64,000 nucleotides of DNA from JACKAQ01 sp965227145. GTDB taxonomy: Bacteria; Calditrichota; Calditrichia; RBG-13-44-9; J075. The stretch covers positions 2,914,001 through 2,978,000 of the forward strand of contig OZ245730.1 in NCBI GenBank assembly GCA_965227145.1, written 5' to 3'. Positions 35,393-44,386 of this stretch are shown in pieces. A program made the position numbers and the translations under genes. A model generated the notes under the pieces. That model was not told the DNA's origin. It worked only from the letters and a program-made list of their open reading frames with translations, and made no database searches. Numbering within the stretch: position 1 is the stretch's first letter; every line of letters begins with the position of its first letter.

Positions 35393-36562
35393 ATGAGAAC
35401 AATCGTTGGATTTCTGATTTCCGCTTTTATGTTTTGTAGCTGTCAAAAAAAGGATGAATTAGTCATCTCCAAAAAGGATGGGATTGTTATTATCCACAAC
35501 CCGGAAAAACCGTTACGGGAGGATATTCAATATCTTCAGTTTAGCGAAATTTTCCGCATTGGAGATAATTCCGATAAAGTGAACGAATTTTTTCATTTGA
35601 TAACAGACATAAGTGTTGACAAAAACCACAATATTTATATTGCAGTACAGGGCAATAATAGTGTTCAAAAATTTGATCAAAATGGAAATTTTATAAAAAT
35701 AATTGGCTCAAATGGCAGCGGTCCCGGAGAATACACGTCTCCCGGGCTTATTTTAAACGGCGCCCAAAACGAAACAATAATTTTTGACAGAGCCATAGAT
35801 AAATTAATACATTTTGATCCAGATGGAACCTTTCTGAAAGAGCGTTGGATTTCAGACAAAACACAGAATCATCTTCTATCGCCTCTATTTCTTGATAGCC
35901 ATACACTGTTAATGTTAACGAAACTGAATAACCGTGATCCGAAAAGTTTAATAAATGTCAATGAAATTGTGTCGTATAATCTTGAGAATCGGGAAATCAG
36001 AAAATTATTAACATTCAATGTTGACCGGCAGGTTCTCACAGGAGAAAGCGGTGCTTTTATGACAAGAAGTAAATGGGAAACCAATTTTGCCATTTCGCCG
36101 CAACGGGAAATTTTTGTCTCAAACAGCATGGATTATGAGCTATTTGTTTATGCAGAAAATGGAAATAAAATTAAAGAGATTCGTCGGGCGTATAAAAAAG
36201 TGCCTTTGTCCAATAAAGAGAAAGCATCCATAAAAGGTCCTACATTGGGCAATGGTAAAACATTCTCCCCACCCGACTGCCATTCAGATATTTTGGCGTT
36301 CTACTTTGTTGTTCCAAATGAGCTTTGGGTTATAACTTCAAATGTAATTAACGAGCAAAATGTCATTGATGTTTTTGATAATGAAGGACAATTCATAAGA
36401 CAGATATCTGTTAACATACCTTTAAATCTGAAACGTAGTTACAGCAATTATTTGCATGAACTCATCTTTGACGAAACTACAAATTCACTACATTTATTTC
36501 AGGTTGAGCGAAATGCGGATGATGTTGAGATCGTTGTTTGTTATAAAGCTAAATATCAATAG
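35393..36562 (+). CDS. 6-bladed beta-propeller lipoprotein
   Basis: 389 residues from ATG 35393. Lipobox-type signal (LISAFMFCSCQKKDE, Cys at 18). NHL/YncE-like propeller repeats follow: DISVDKNHNIYIAVQGNNSVQKFDQNGNFIKIIGSNGSGPGEYTSPG is the canonical blade, with weaker ones after it. This is the 6-bladed propeller lipoprotein family frequent in Bacteroidota. Probably anchored in the outer membrane or periplasm and ligand-binding; partner unknown. Confidence 0.87.
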   Translation: MRTIVGFLISAFMFCSCQKKDELVISKKDGIVIIHNPEKPLREDIQYLQFSEIFRIGDNSDKVNEFFHLITDISVDKNHNIYIAVQGNNSVQKFDQNGNFIKIIGSNGSGPGEYTSPGLILNGAQNETIIFDRAIDKLIHFDPDGTFLKERWISDKTQNHLLSPLFLDSHTLLMLTKLNNRDPKSLINVNEIVSYNLENREIRKLLTFNVDRQVLTGESGAFMTRSKWETNFAISPQREIFVSNSMDYELFVYAENGNKIKEIRRAYKKVPLSNKEKASIKGPTLGNGKTFSPPDCHSDILAFYFVVPNELWVITSNVINEQNVIDVFDNEGQFIRQISVNIPLNLKRSYSNYLHELIFDETTNSLHLFQVERNADDVEIVVCYKAKYQ

Positions 36563-36651
36563 AATAACCACTTATGTGATTTATTTTGATACAAAAATGA
36601 ATATACACAACCTTACATTTCATTCGGTAATTGAAACGAGTTGATCAATAG

Positions 36652-37029
36652 ATGACCCTTCGATTTTCGCTACCCGCTTTTTTGATATTTTGCTCTATTT
36701 TTGCGATAGAAATAATCATTGCCCTATTTATCCGGGATACATTTATTCGCCCATTTGTTGGTGATGTTCTCGTCGTAATACTGATTTTCTATTTCATCCG
36801 TTCCTTTTGCAAATGCTCACCGATTAAACTTGCTGTTGGCGTATTACTTTTTTCAACAAGCATCGAAATTTCACAATACTTTGATTTAGTAAATATTTTG
36901 GGGATAGATGATTACGAGATTGCGCATATCATTCTTGGCTCAACCTTTGATTGGATGGATATTCTTGCGTATCTGTTAGGAACCGCCGGCGCATATTTTT
37001 TTGAAAAGTTTTATCACTTTAGCAATTGA
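36652..37029 (+). CDS. DUF2809-family membrane protein
   Basis: 125 residues from ATG 36652. Four predicted membrane helices. The sequence FVGDVLVVILIFYFIRSF ... SIEISQYFDLVNILGI ... LGSTFDWMDILAYLLGT follows the DUF2809 (VanZ-related) pattern with conserved GDxL, E(I/L)xQ and D(x)xDxxAYxxG residues. Function unknown. Confidence 0.8.
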   Translation: MTLRFSLPAFLIFCSIFAIEIIIALFIRDTFIRPFVGDVLVVILIFYFIRSFCKCSPIKLAVGVLLFSTSIEISQYFDLVNILGIDDYEIAHIILGSTFDWMDILAYLLGTAGAYFFEKFYHFSN

Positions 37030-37071
37030 TCAACACAGTATTTACTAATTCTTGATAAGGTTAAGCAATTG

Positions 37072-37129
37072 AGCATCCTGTAGATAATGATCATAATTTC
37101 ACTGTCATTATCTTCGGGATGCTTTTTTT
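37072..37129 (+). terminator. Rho-independent terminator
   Basis: Stem AGCATCC...AGATAATGA paired with TCATTATCT...GGATGCT and followed by seven T residues; downstream of the DUF2809 gene. Confidence 0.8.
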
Positions 37130-37206
37130 GTTTGTAAAAATGCAAAAAATCATTACAATAGCCTACGAGAAATCCATTGAAAACCTCACTCGCCGGAGAA
37201 AACCTG

Positions 37207-37917
37207 ATGAAGAATACGCTTGCCGAAATGCCTTATCGCACAATCGCGCGAATTACCGGAATTTTGTATCTGATAATTATTGTTTGTGCCGGTTTCAGCG
37301 AAGGATTTGTTCGTGGCAATTTGATTGTTCACGGTGACGCAACGGCAACGGCCAATAATATTGTGGCTTCCGAATTTCTGTTCCGAATCGGATTCGCCAG
37401 CGATTTGATCGCATTTTTGTGCGATGCGGTTGTGTCTATTCTGTTCTATGTGTTGCTCAAACCGGTCAGCAAAACGCTATCGCTGATTGCCGCGACGTTG
37501 CGGATATTGGCGCATCCCGCAATTGCAAGTGTCAATATGTTGAATCATTTTATTTCGCTGGAGTTGCTGAGCGGTGCGGATTATCTGAATACTTTCGGGG
37601 CGGATCAAATCAATAGTTTAGTGCTGCTATTTTTGGAAATGCACAGCATCGGTTATCTGATTGCCGGCGCTTTTTTTGGCATTCACTGTGTTATACTCGG
37701 CTACCTCATTTTCAAATCGAACCTTTTTCCGGGTGTTTTGGGGATTTTTTTAATGATCGCTGCCGTTGGCTATCTGTTGAACAGTTTTGGCATATTCCTC
37801 TTTCCGGCACATGAGACATTTTTTGCAAATATTGTTGTTTTACCAGCCGTTATCGCGGAGCTTTCGGTTTGCATTTGGCTGTTGGTAAAAGGTGTAAAAG
37901 AACAGCAGATTGCCTGA
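37207..37917 (+). CDS. DUF4386-family membrane protein
   Basis: 236 residues from ATG 37207 (a start at 37177 would add ten). Begins RTIARITGILYLIIIVCAGFSEGFVRGNLIV, the typical DUF4386 opening. Six predicted transmembrane helices, including DLIAFLCDAVVSILFYVLLKPV, and a conserved histidine-containing helix (LEMHSIGYLIAGAFFGIHCVILGYL). Integral inner-membrane protein of unknown function, frequent in environmental Bacteroidota and Chloroflexota. Confidence 0.85.
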   Translation: MKNTLAEMPYRTIARITGILYLIIIVCAGFSEGFVRGNLIVHGDATATANNIVASEFLFRIGFASDLIAFLCDAVVSILFYVLLKPVSKTLSLIAATLRILAHPAIASVNMLNHFISLELLSGADYLNTFGADQINSLVLLFLEMHSIGYLIAGAFFGIHCVILGYLIFKSNLFPGVLGIFLMIAAVGYLLNSFGIFLFPAHETFFANIVVLPAVIAELSVCIWLLVKGVKEQQIA

Positions 37918-37973
37918 TTTGTTGATGCTTTTTCAAAATTATTTTGGTAGTGGTAAATTGATTTGCCGGTAGC

Positions 37974-38432
37974 CTAATGATACAAATTTCGGCTTTCGGG
38001 TGCGGATAAGCCATCCGGTGTAAAATCACCGTTGCTTTTGCACCATTGAATTCGCTGAATTGCCGAACCGGTCCAGGTGGTTTGGACAATCGTGCCGTAT
38101 TCATTTTTGGCAGTATTTTGGATTGTATTCTCATTCAAATCGAGCAAAAAATAATTATCCGCATCGCCAGTCCGATACTGCAGGGCAATTTTCTTGATTT
38201 CGGGATGAAATTGCATAGCTTTTTCCAATTCAAGCGCAGCAGCTTTTAGCGAAAATTCCTGTCCGGTGTTTTCTACCGGAATAATGAAAAAATCCTGTGG
38301 CGGGGCAATAATAACGCCCGAAAGATCATCGCGGGTGCTGTCCGAATTTCCGGAAAAAGCAGCGTAAACCATCAGTCCAAAAAACAAAACAAATACTGCG
38401 GCAACCACTTTTTTTATATCAAATTGCATCAT
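37974..38432 (-). CDS. Single-span membrane protein, unknown
   Basis: 152 residues from ATG 38432, with AAAGGAAATAAA upstream. One N-terminal membrane helix (VVAAVFVLFFGLMVYAAFSG) and a 120-residue extracytoplasmic domain (FFIIPVENTGQEFSLKAAALELEKAMQFHPEIKKIALQYR). No family recognised. The only minus-strand gene between the integron and the pectin locus. Confidence 0.65.
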   Translation of the reverse strand: MMQFDIKKVVAAVFVLFFGLMVYAAFSGNSDSTRDDLSGVIIAPPQDFFIIPVENTGQEFSLKAAALELEKAMQFHPEIKKIALQYRTGDADNYFLLDLNENTIQNTAKNEYGTIVQTTWTGSAIQRIQWCKSNGDFTPDGLSAPESRNLYH

Positions 38433-38575
38433 TTTATTTCCTTTTTGGATTGAATATATCGAATTTATCAGGTGAAACAAGCTGAATCGCGATTGTTAAA
38501 ATTAATTAAAATCCCGGTTAAAATAAACATCTTCCAATAAATTGATTCAACATTATAACAGCAGAATCACTACAA

Positions 38576-39613
38576 ATGAAAAACCTTTGGATACTCCTCA
38601 TCCTCATTTCGATTCAGCATATCGCATTGTCGCAGGAATACAAGACTATCGAAATTGTTAACATAATTGACACAAACCTGTTCCTTTCAAAAAACGGACA
38701 ATTTGTCAAATTAGCCAATGTGGAAACGGTTCCGATTTCTGCGGACGACAGCGGTTTTTCAAAAAAGATCATCAAATATGCTGAAAAAATGTTGAAAAAT
38801 CAGCCGCTTAAATACATCGAAACGCAACAGGAATTCCCCGGCGATACGCTGTTTGTCCATTTGTATCAGCGTTTTTTTGTGCCCAACAAATGCTTTAACA
38901 TCGAATATTTGAAAGCGGGATTCGGCAAATATGCCAACACCGGCGATGCCAAAGATATCGAAACATACGTTGCGGCCGAACAATACGCAAAATCCCGCAA
39001 TAGAGGGATTTGGAAAAATCATTTGGTTACCGGCATTCCCAATCCTGATGACGCATACAGCATCCACTTCCGCTATTCAAATTCGATGAGAGAAAGAGGC
39101 GGTGACCGACCGTTCCGGGTGTTCAATTTGAACTACGATGATTTTTCGGGGAAGAACAGATTGCGGTTGAATTTTTCGAGTATTTTCAATCGCCACACCA
39201 CAAATTCGGTGGACGATGTTATTGTTTCAGCCAGATTTTACAACCGCAGAAAAGGCGCTGCAGTTGACTTTGGATTGGTTTACGCCCATCAGTTTACCGG
39301 TGAAGCCAGGGGAAAAATCCTGTTTCCTGTGGTGGGTTTTGAATATGGCGACCTCGATCAAATGTTTGCATCTTTTCACATTATCGATGAAATTTTGTTG
39401 ACAGGATTAACTTTGGGAATGAATTTCCGGTTCAACAATCCGCTTGGCGTTCTGACCGTTGGGCAATCTTTTGGAACGGATAAATGGATGCCCTTTGCCA
39501 AATTGAAATTCAGTCTGGCAGATGTGATGGTCATTGATTTTCAGGGAAAATATCATTTTGGGGAAAAATACGGAAGTTTCACCTTCGGATTTGGCACTAT
39601 TTTAAATCACTAA
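38576..39613 (+). CDS. Nuclease-like fold plus predicted outer-membrane barrel (paralogue)
   Basis: 345 residues from ATG 38576; signal peptide at residues 1-19. Same order as the protein at 31079: TIEIVNIIDTNLFLSKNGQFVKLANVET, KYAEKMLKNQPLKY, VHLYQRFF, FNIEYLKAGFGKY and YVAAEQYAKSRNRGIWKN. This follows the SNase scheme but with the catalytic Arg/Asp/Glu positions not conserved. The C-terminal 190 residues are alternating strands ending FTFGFGTILNH, an outer-membrane barrel signature. The two copies share architecture but little identity. Confidence 0.72.
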   Translation: MKNLWILLILISIQHIALSQEYKTIEIVNIIDTNLFLSKNGQFVKLANVETVPISADDSGFSKKIIKYAEKMLKNQPLKYIETQQEFPGDTLFVHLYQRFFVPNKCFNIEYLKAGFGKYANTGDAKDIETYVAAEQYAKSRNRGIWKNHLVTGIPNPDDAYSIHFRYSNSMRERGGDRPFRVFNLNYDDFSGKNRLRLNFSSIFNRHTTNSVDDVIVSARFYNRRKGAAVDFGLVYAHQFTGEARGKILFPVVGFEYGDLDQMFASFHIIDEILLTGLTLGMNFRFNNPLGVLTVGQSFGTDKWMPFAKLKFSLADVMVIDFQGKYHFGEKYGSFTFGFGTILNH

Positions 39614-39624
39614 ACGGAGAAAAT

Positions 39625-40011
39625 ATGGCACAAAATACAGTACTGAACAAACAAAATGCGATGGCGTTTTACGATCTGATGTTCAACCAATGCGAACCGG
39701 AAGCCGCAATTGAGCAATTTGCCGGTGATGCGTATATCCAGCACAATCCCCATGTTGGCGATGGAAAAGCGGCGTTCATCGACTATTTTCGCCGGATGGC
39801 GAAGGAATATCCCGGCAAAAAAGTGCACTTCAAACGCGCGATCGCCGAAAACGATTTGGTGGTTTTGCACTGTTTTCAGGAATGGCCGAATGATCACAAT
39901 TATGCCGGCATCGACATTTTCCGGTTCGATGAAAACGGAAAAATTGTTGAGCATTGGGATGTGCTGCAAATAATTCCCGATACTTTTGCCCATGAGAACG
40001 GGATGTTTTAA
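39625..40011 (+). CDS. SnoaL/NTF2-like protein
   Basis: 128 residues from ATG 39625, with CGGAGAAAA upstream. NTF2-fold pattern of SnoaL-type polyketide cyclase-like proteins: AFYDLMFNQCEPEAAIEQFAGDAYIQHNPHVGDGKAAFIDYF, then VVLHCFQEW and GIDIFRFDENGKIVEHWDVLQ. This 'YIQHNP ... DIFRxxxGKIVEHWDV' subgroup is widespread and of unknown substrate. Starts 11 bp after the barrel protein gene. Confidence 0.85.
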   Translation: MAQNTVLNKQNAMAFYDLMFNQCEPEAAIEQFAGDAYIQHNPHVGDGKAAFIDYFRRMAKEYPGKKVHFKRAIAENDLVVLHCFQEWPNDHNYAGIDIFRFDENGKIVEHWDVLQIIPDTFAHENGMF

Positions 40012-40128
40012 ACCGCCAATTAATTTACAGGTTGTCACAAAGAATAATTTCTGGCTTGGTTTCCGCCGCGTTTTATCATTTCTTGATAATATCGATACTC
40101 TAAAATGCGGTCAAACAGAATATTTGTG

Positions 40129-41049
40129 ATGAAATTTCAAACGATACATTCCAAACACCATCATTTTAAATGGGATAATTCCCGAAAACCGGTGTTGACG
40201 GTTGCGCCGGGCGACACCGTCGATTTCGAAATATTGGAAGCATCCGGCGGGCGCATTCGTCCGGATTCGACAGCAGCAGATATCCTCAATCTCGATTCGG
40301 ACGTTGCCAATCCGGTAACCGGTCCGGTGTTTATCGACAGCGCAGAACCGGGCGATACGCTGGTTGTGGACGTCATCGATTGCCAAATCAGCCAATGGGG
40401 CTGGACGGGCATCATCCCCGGATTTGGTTTGCTGGCAAAAGATTTTAGCGAACCTTATCTGCATCACTCCCGCTATTCATCTGATTTTATTGAATTTACA
40501 CCGGAGATAAACATCCCCACCCGACCGTTTCCGGGCACCATCGGGATTGCGCCGGCTGCTCCCGGCGAATTTTCGACCATCCCGCCGTTGCCTATCGGCG
40601 GCAACATCGATTGCCGGGATTTGACGATCGGCGCCAGATTATATTTGCCTGTTCAAACACCGGGCGCGCTTTTTTCCGTTGGCGATACGCACGCAGCGCA
40701 GGGCGATGGCGAGGTTTGCGGCACCGCCATCGAATCGCCGATGACGATTCGCCTCAGGTTTTCGCTGATCAAACAGCAGCAATCGCGTTTTCCGCGACTG
40801 TTGGTGAACGCAGAACCGGCACATTCATCCCAAAAAAATGCTGTAACGCTCGGCATCGCAGATTCGCTGATGAACGCGGCAACCGAAGCCATCCGCGAGA
40901 TGATCGATCATCTCATGAAAACATACGGCTTGAGTGCAGAACTCGCGTATTGTTTGTGCAGCGTTGCGGTTCACCTGAAAATCACCGAAGTGGTGAACGC
41001 CCCAAACTGGGTTGTCGGTGCGTATTTGCCAACGGCTATTTTCAAATAA
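40129..41049 (+). CDS. Acetamidase/formamidase family protein
   Basis: 306 residues from ATG 40129. FmdA/AmdA pattern: HSKHHHFKWDNSRKPVLTVAPGDTVDFE, GPVFIDSAEPGDTLVVDV, GIAPAAPGEFSTIPP, GGNIDCRDLTIGARLYLPVQTPGALFSVGDTHAAQGDGEVCGTAIE. The family hydrolyses formamide or short amides to ammonia and an acid with a metal in the GDTHAAQGDGE region. Adjacent to a carbamoylase-type gene, so a joint role in amide or ureide nitrogen use is plausible. Confidence 0.92.
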   Translation: MKFQTIHSKHHHFKWDNSRKPVLTVAPGDTVDFEILEASGGRIRPDSTAADILNLDSDVANPVTGPVFIDSAEPGDTLVVDVIDCQISQWGWTGIIPGFGLLAKDFSEPYLHHSRYSSDFIEFTPEINIPTRPFPGTIGIAPAAPGEFSTIPPLPIGGNIDCRDLTIGARLYLPVQTPGALFSVGDTHAAQGDGEVCGTAIESPMTIRLRFSLIKQQQSRFPRLLVNAEPAHSSQKNAVTLGIADSLMNAATEAIREMIDHLMKTYGLSAELAYCLCSVAVHLKITEVVNAPNWVVGAYLPTAIFK

Positions 41050-41100
41050 CACTATTCGGATACTTACAAATTTTCAACACAAAAAAGGAAACAACGCATC

Positions 41101-42360
41101 ATGGCGAAATTATACAGTATCAATCTCCAACGGGTTGAAAACGATTTATACGAACTGGCCAAAATCGGCTATAATCCGGAAGACAAAGGCATTTATCGTC
41201 CCGGTTTAACCGAAGCGGACATGGAAGGGCGCAGATGGCTGATGAAAAAATGTCGTGAAAACGGCATGACAGCGCGGATGGACGGTGCCGGAAATGTCAT
41301 CGCCCGATTGGGCGACCCGGATAAACCTGCAGTGGTCATCGGATCGCACACGGATTCCGTGCCCAGCGGTGGTATGTTCGACGGAACGTTGGGCGTCATT
41401 GGCGGGTTGGAATGTGTTCGCATCATCAACGAGCAAAATATTGCGCTAAAACATCCCATCGAAGTGATCGCAACGAGCGAAGAAGAGGGACGTTTTGGCG
41501 GCATGTTCGGCGCGCAGGCCATCGTCGGCGATCTCACACCGTCGTGGATCGAAACCGCCCGTTCCGCCGATGGCGAATATCTGATCGACGCATTGCGAAA
41601 TTTCGATTTGCACCCGCACGACGCGCTGCATGCCCGCCGGGAACCGGCATCGATGTTGACGTATCTGGAATTGCACATCGAACAGGGTCCGGTTCTCGAT
41701 TTGGAAAAAACACCCATCGGCGTTGTGGAAGGCATTTCCGGTGTGTTCAAATGGATGGTCCGGTTGATCGGAAAAGCGGATCACGCCGGAACCGCGCCGA
41801 TGCACATGCGCAGCGATGCCTTTATGGGGCTCGCGGATTTCGGGCACGAAATTTACCGGATCATCGATGAAGAAGGCTCCGACAAAAGCCGGTTGACCGT
41901 CGGGAAAGTGGATTTAAAACCCGGATTTGCCCACACTATTCCCGGCGAAGTCGATTTTACGCTGGTTGGCCGGGATATCGACGAAGACGTGATGCGCCAG
42001 CTTGCCTCTGCCTGTCGCCGGGTATTATCCGCCATCGCCCGCAAACACCGGCTGATGTTTGAATACGAAGAACGCAGCTGGCTATCGCCGCAGGATTGCC
42101 ATCCGGATGTAATTTCCGCATTTGAAACATCCACAAAAAAACTGGGCTACGATTACAAAAGAATGCCCAGCGGTGCCGGACATGATGTCCAGTTTTTCGC
42201 AAAAATTACCCCGTCAGGAATGATTTTTGTGCCCAGCGTTGGCGGCATCAGTCACGCGCCGGACGAATGGACCCATTGGCAGGATGTCGAAAAAGGAATA
42301 AATGTGCTGCTGAACACGGCAGTAGACATCGCGCAACAGGAAAAACCGTTTCATTCGTAA
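41101..42360 (+). CDS. M20-type Zn-dependent amidohydrolase (N-carbamoyl amino acid/allantoate type)
   Basis: 419 residues from ATG 41101. Hydantoinase/carbamoylase subfamily of M20: GSHTDSVPSGGMFDGTLGVIGG (metal H and D), TSEEEGRFGG (metal E), LELHIEQGPVL (His ligand), GxADHAGTAPM dimerisation domain, RMPSGAGHDVQFFA and VGGISHAPDEW (last His). Such enzymes cleave N-carbamoyl-amino acids, ureidoglycine or allantoate to release ammonia and CO2. Exact substrate cannot be told. Follows the formamidase gene by 52 bp, so probably co-transcribed. Confidence 0.92.
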   Translation: MAKLYSINLQRVENDLYELAKIGYNPEDKGIYRPGLTEADMEGRRWLMKKCRENGMTARMDGAGNVIARLGDPDKPAVVIGSHTDSVPSGGMFDGTLGVIGGLECVRIINEQNIALKHPIEVIATSEEEGRFGGMFGAQAIVGDLTPSWIETARSADGEYLIDALRNFDLHPHDALHARREPASMLTYLELHIEQGPVLDLEKTPIGVVEGISGVFKWMVRLIGKADHAGTAPMHMRSDAFMGLADFGHEIYRIIDEEGSDKSRLTVGKVDLKPGFAHTIPGEVDFTLVGRDIDEDVMRQLASACRRVLSAIARKHRLMFEYEERSWLSPQDCHPDVISAFETSTKKLGYDYKRMPSGAGHDVQFFAKITPSGMIFVPSVGGISHAPDEWTHWQDVEKGINVLLNTAVDIAQQEKPFHS

Positions 42361-42407
42361 CGCCAAATTTTCTGCCGCCCTCTCCCCCACTTTTTATCTC
42401 CGCAATT

Positions 42408-42446
42408 ATTCTCAAAATGAAATCATTTCTATTTCATTTTGAGAAT
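42408..42446. promoter_or_regulatory. Perfect 16-bp inverted repeat (candidate activator site)
   Basis: ATTCTCAAAATGAAAT and ATTTCATTTTGAGAAT separated by 7 bp. It lies 50 bp upstream of the sigma-54-like promoter at 42497. No T-tract follows, so an enhancer for an NtrC-type protein is likelier than a terminator. A related repeat precedes the gene at 45943. Confidence 0.55.
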
Positions 42447-42496
42447 TTCCCACGCCCAAACTCAATAAAAACAAGCTAAATCCACTATTTTTCTTT

Positions 42497-42512
42497 TGGC
42501 ACAAATCTTGAA
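42497..42512 (+). promoter_or_regulatory. Sigma-54-like promoter
   Basis: TGGCACAAATCTTGAA fits the -24/-12 pattern TGGCAC-N5-TTGCW except that the -12 C is A. Upstream of the small basic protein at 42548. Confidence 0.55.
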
Positions 42513-42547
42513 GTATTATAGACTAAAAACCAAAAGGAGGTGATACG

Positions 42548-42649
42548 ATGCCCTGTGGCCGAAAACGAAAACGCAAAAAAATCTCAAACCACAAACGAAA
42601 AAAACGTATGCGGAGAAATCGCCATAAGAAAAATGGCAAATGGGATTAA
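42548..42649 (+). CDS. AURKAIP1/COX24-like small basic protein
   Basis: 33 residues, MPCGRKRKRKKISNHKRKKR then MRRNRHKKNGKWD. The Shine-Dalgarno AAGGAGGTGAT at 42534-42544 is near perfect. Composition and the 'RKRKKxxxHKRKKRxRRNRHKK' pattern are those of the AURKAIP1/COX24-domain small proteins annotated in Bacteroidota, related to mitochondrial ribosomal mS38. It is likely a ribosome-associated protein. Too short for routine ORF calling. Confidence 0.8.
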   Translation: MPCGRKRKRKKISNHKRKKRMRRNRHKKNGKWD

Positions 42650-42806
42650 TTGATTTGTGCCAATAAAAAACGGCACTGATAACCGGTGGTTATTGCCGGA
42701 GCAAACGATTGATTTGCTCCGCTACCCGCCCCGGTTTTTCAAATCACGGAAAAATTACAATACACCAAAGCATTCAACAGAAGAAATACCAAACACGTTT
42801 TGAACT

Positions 42807-43523
42807 ATGAATCCATCGACCATTAAAAAATCAGGCAACGGCAAAACATCAAATCGCCAACAAACACCGCAAGTTTCGATCGCATTTAACGATATGAAAA
42901 AGTTTAACTTACAAACAGAAAATGGCGATGCGGGATTGATCCACGATTTGTATTTTGACGATAGTTCGTGGGCGATAAAATATCTGGTTATCGATTCCGG
43001 CGGCTGGTTTCCCGGTAAACAGCTGATTTTGCCGGTGTCGGAAATTGGTGATGCAGTAGAAGCTTTGCAGATTATCCGCGTCAATTTTCGGCGGGAGGAT
43101 ATCGAAAACGGACCCGGAATTGACGAAGTAAAACCGGTTTCCCGGCAAATTGTGCGCACGCTGATCAGCCATCACAAAGTGCTGATCTTGCTGCCAACGG
43201 ATAATCATTATTTGCCAAACTGGCTCATCAAAATCCTGAAAGCCGTTTCGTCCCAAACCGAAAAAATGCCGGCGCCGGCCGCCGGTCATCACCAACTCCG
43301 CAGCGCCCGGGAAATTGTTGGCTACAACGTTATTTATAATGATGAAAAAATCGGTTTTCTGAGCGATTTGATTGTGGACACGGTTGACTGGACGATTCAA
43401 TCGATCGTTGCAAAACAGCGCAAACCGCTGATGGAAAAATCGGTTCTCATGCTCTCCCCGGAGCATGTGGACACCTTTTATTGGGCTGGTCACCAGATCG
43501 AACTATCTGACCCGCCGGTTTAA
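42807..43523 (+). CDS. Two-domain PRC-barrel protein
   Basis: 238 residues from ATG 42807 (ATG 42897 is an alternative). Two PRC-barrel units: residues 30-110 (GDAGLIHDLYFDDSSWAIKYLVIDSGGWFPGKQLILPVSEI) and 165-230 (VIYNDEKIGFLSDLIVDTVDWTIQSIVAKQ). PRC barrels of this pair-type are common in halotolerant and photosynthetic bacteria as soluble or membrane-associated adaptor proteins. Followed 36 bp later by a paralogue. Confidence 0.9.
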   Translation: MNPSTIKKSGNGKTSNRQQTPQVSIAFNDMKKFNLQTENGDAGLIHDLYFDDSSWAIKYLVIDSGGWFPGKQLILPVSEIGDAVEALQIIRVNFRREDIENGPGIDEVKPVSRQIVRTLISHHKVLILLPTDNHYLPNWLIKILKAVSSQTEKMPAPAAGHHQLRSAREIVGYNVIYNDEKIGFLSDLIVDTVDWTIQSIVAKQRKPLMEKSVLMLSPEHVDTFYWAGHQIELSDPPV

Positions 43524-43558
43524 GCGATCGCTAAAATAAATCAGCAAAGGAATACGAT

Positions 43559-44278
43559 ATGTTAAGAAGTATGAACAAACTGCTCGCAACCCACATCGCG
43601 GCAACGGATGGAAATATCGGGACATTGTTCGATGTTTATCTGGACGATGTTTTTTGGAAAATCCGCTATTTTGTTGTGGATACGGGCAACTGGCTGCCCG
43701 GAAAACGGGTGCTCATCGCGCCGCAATCCATTCTGGAAATGCCGGACAATCCGCCGAAAGTTATCCCGCTGAACCTCACCTGCCAACAGGTGGAAGACAG
43801 CCCGTCGTATAACACCGAAAAGCCGATCTCGCGGCAATACGAAATTTCGTTGCACCAATATTATCAGTGGAGCGGATATTGGCTGCTCGGCAATCCGTAC
43901 GGCATTTTGACGCCCTATCACAATATTCCCGATCCGGAAAAAGCGGCAGACGAAGAATTATCAACTGCGCCGGAACACACCAACGAACACCTGCGGAGCG
44001 GGGTGGAAATTATGCGTTATTATGTGGATGCCAGCAACGGCAATATCGGGCATGTGGAGGATTTTTTGATCGAAGATGAGGACTGGCGCATCAATTACCT
44101 GATTCTGGACACCCGGAACTGGTGGCCGGGCGGAAAAAAAATGGCAATCGCGCAGCACTGGATCGAAAATGTGGACTGGAACAGCTCGCTGATAAAAGTG
44201 GAATTGAGCAAAGAAGTAGTGAAAAACAGCCCGGAATTTTCGTATGAAAATGTCAACCAGAAAGAAATCAAAGTTTAA
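43559..44278 (+). CDS. Two-domain PRC-barrel protein (paralogue)
   Basis: 239 residues from ATG 43559. Same layout as its neighbour: ATDGNIGTLFDVYLDDVFWKIRYFVVDTGNWLPGKRVLIAPQSI and DASNGNIGHVEDFLIEDEDWRINYLILDTRNWWPGGKKMAIAQHW. The Trp-Pro-Gly ('WxPGxxxxI') after each first barrel is conserved. Tandem duplication; probably an operon. Role likely in stress or membrane surface binding, not proven. Confidence 0.9.
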   Translation: MLRSMNKLLATHIAATDGNIGTLFDVYLDDVFWKIRYFVVDTGNWLPGKRVLIAPQSILEMPDNPPKVIPLNLTCQQVEDSPSYNTEKPISRQYEISLHQYYQWSGYWLLGNPYGILTPYHNIPDPEKAADEELSTAPEHTNEHLRSGVEIMRYYVDASNGNIGHVEDFLIEDEDWRINYLILDTRNWWPGGKKMAIAQHWIENVDWNSSLIKVELSKEVVKNSPEFSYENVNQKEIKV

Positions 44279-44386
44279 CGGATTGCAAACCGGCCAATCG
44301 GTAATTCCGGTTTAAGGTATGATTTTTGGGCAATATGCATTAAATTATGCAAAACAAAAATCGAAAACCCAAAACCTGATTGATCG

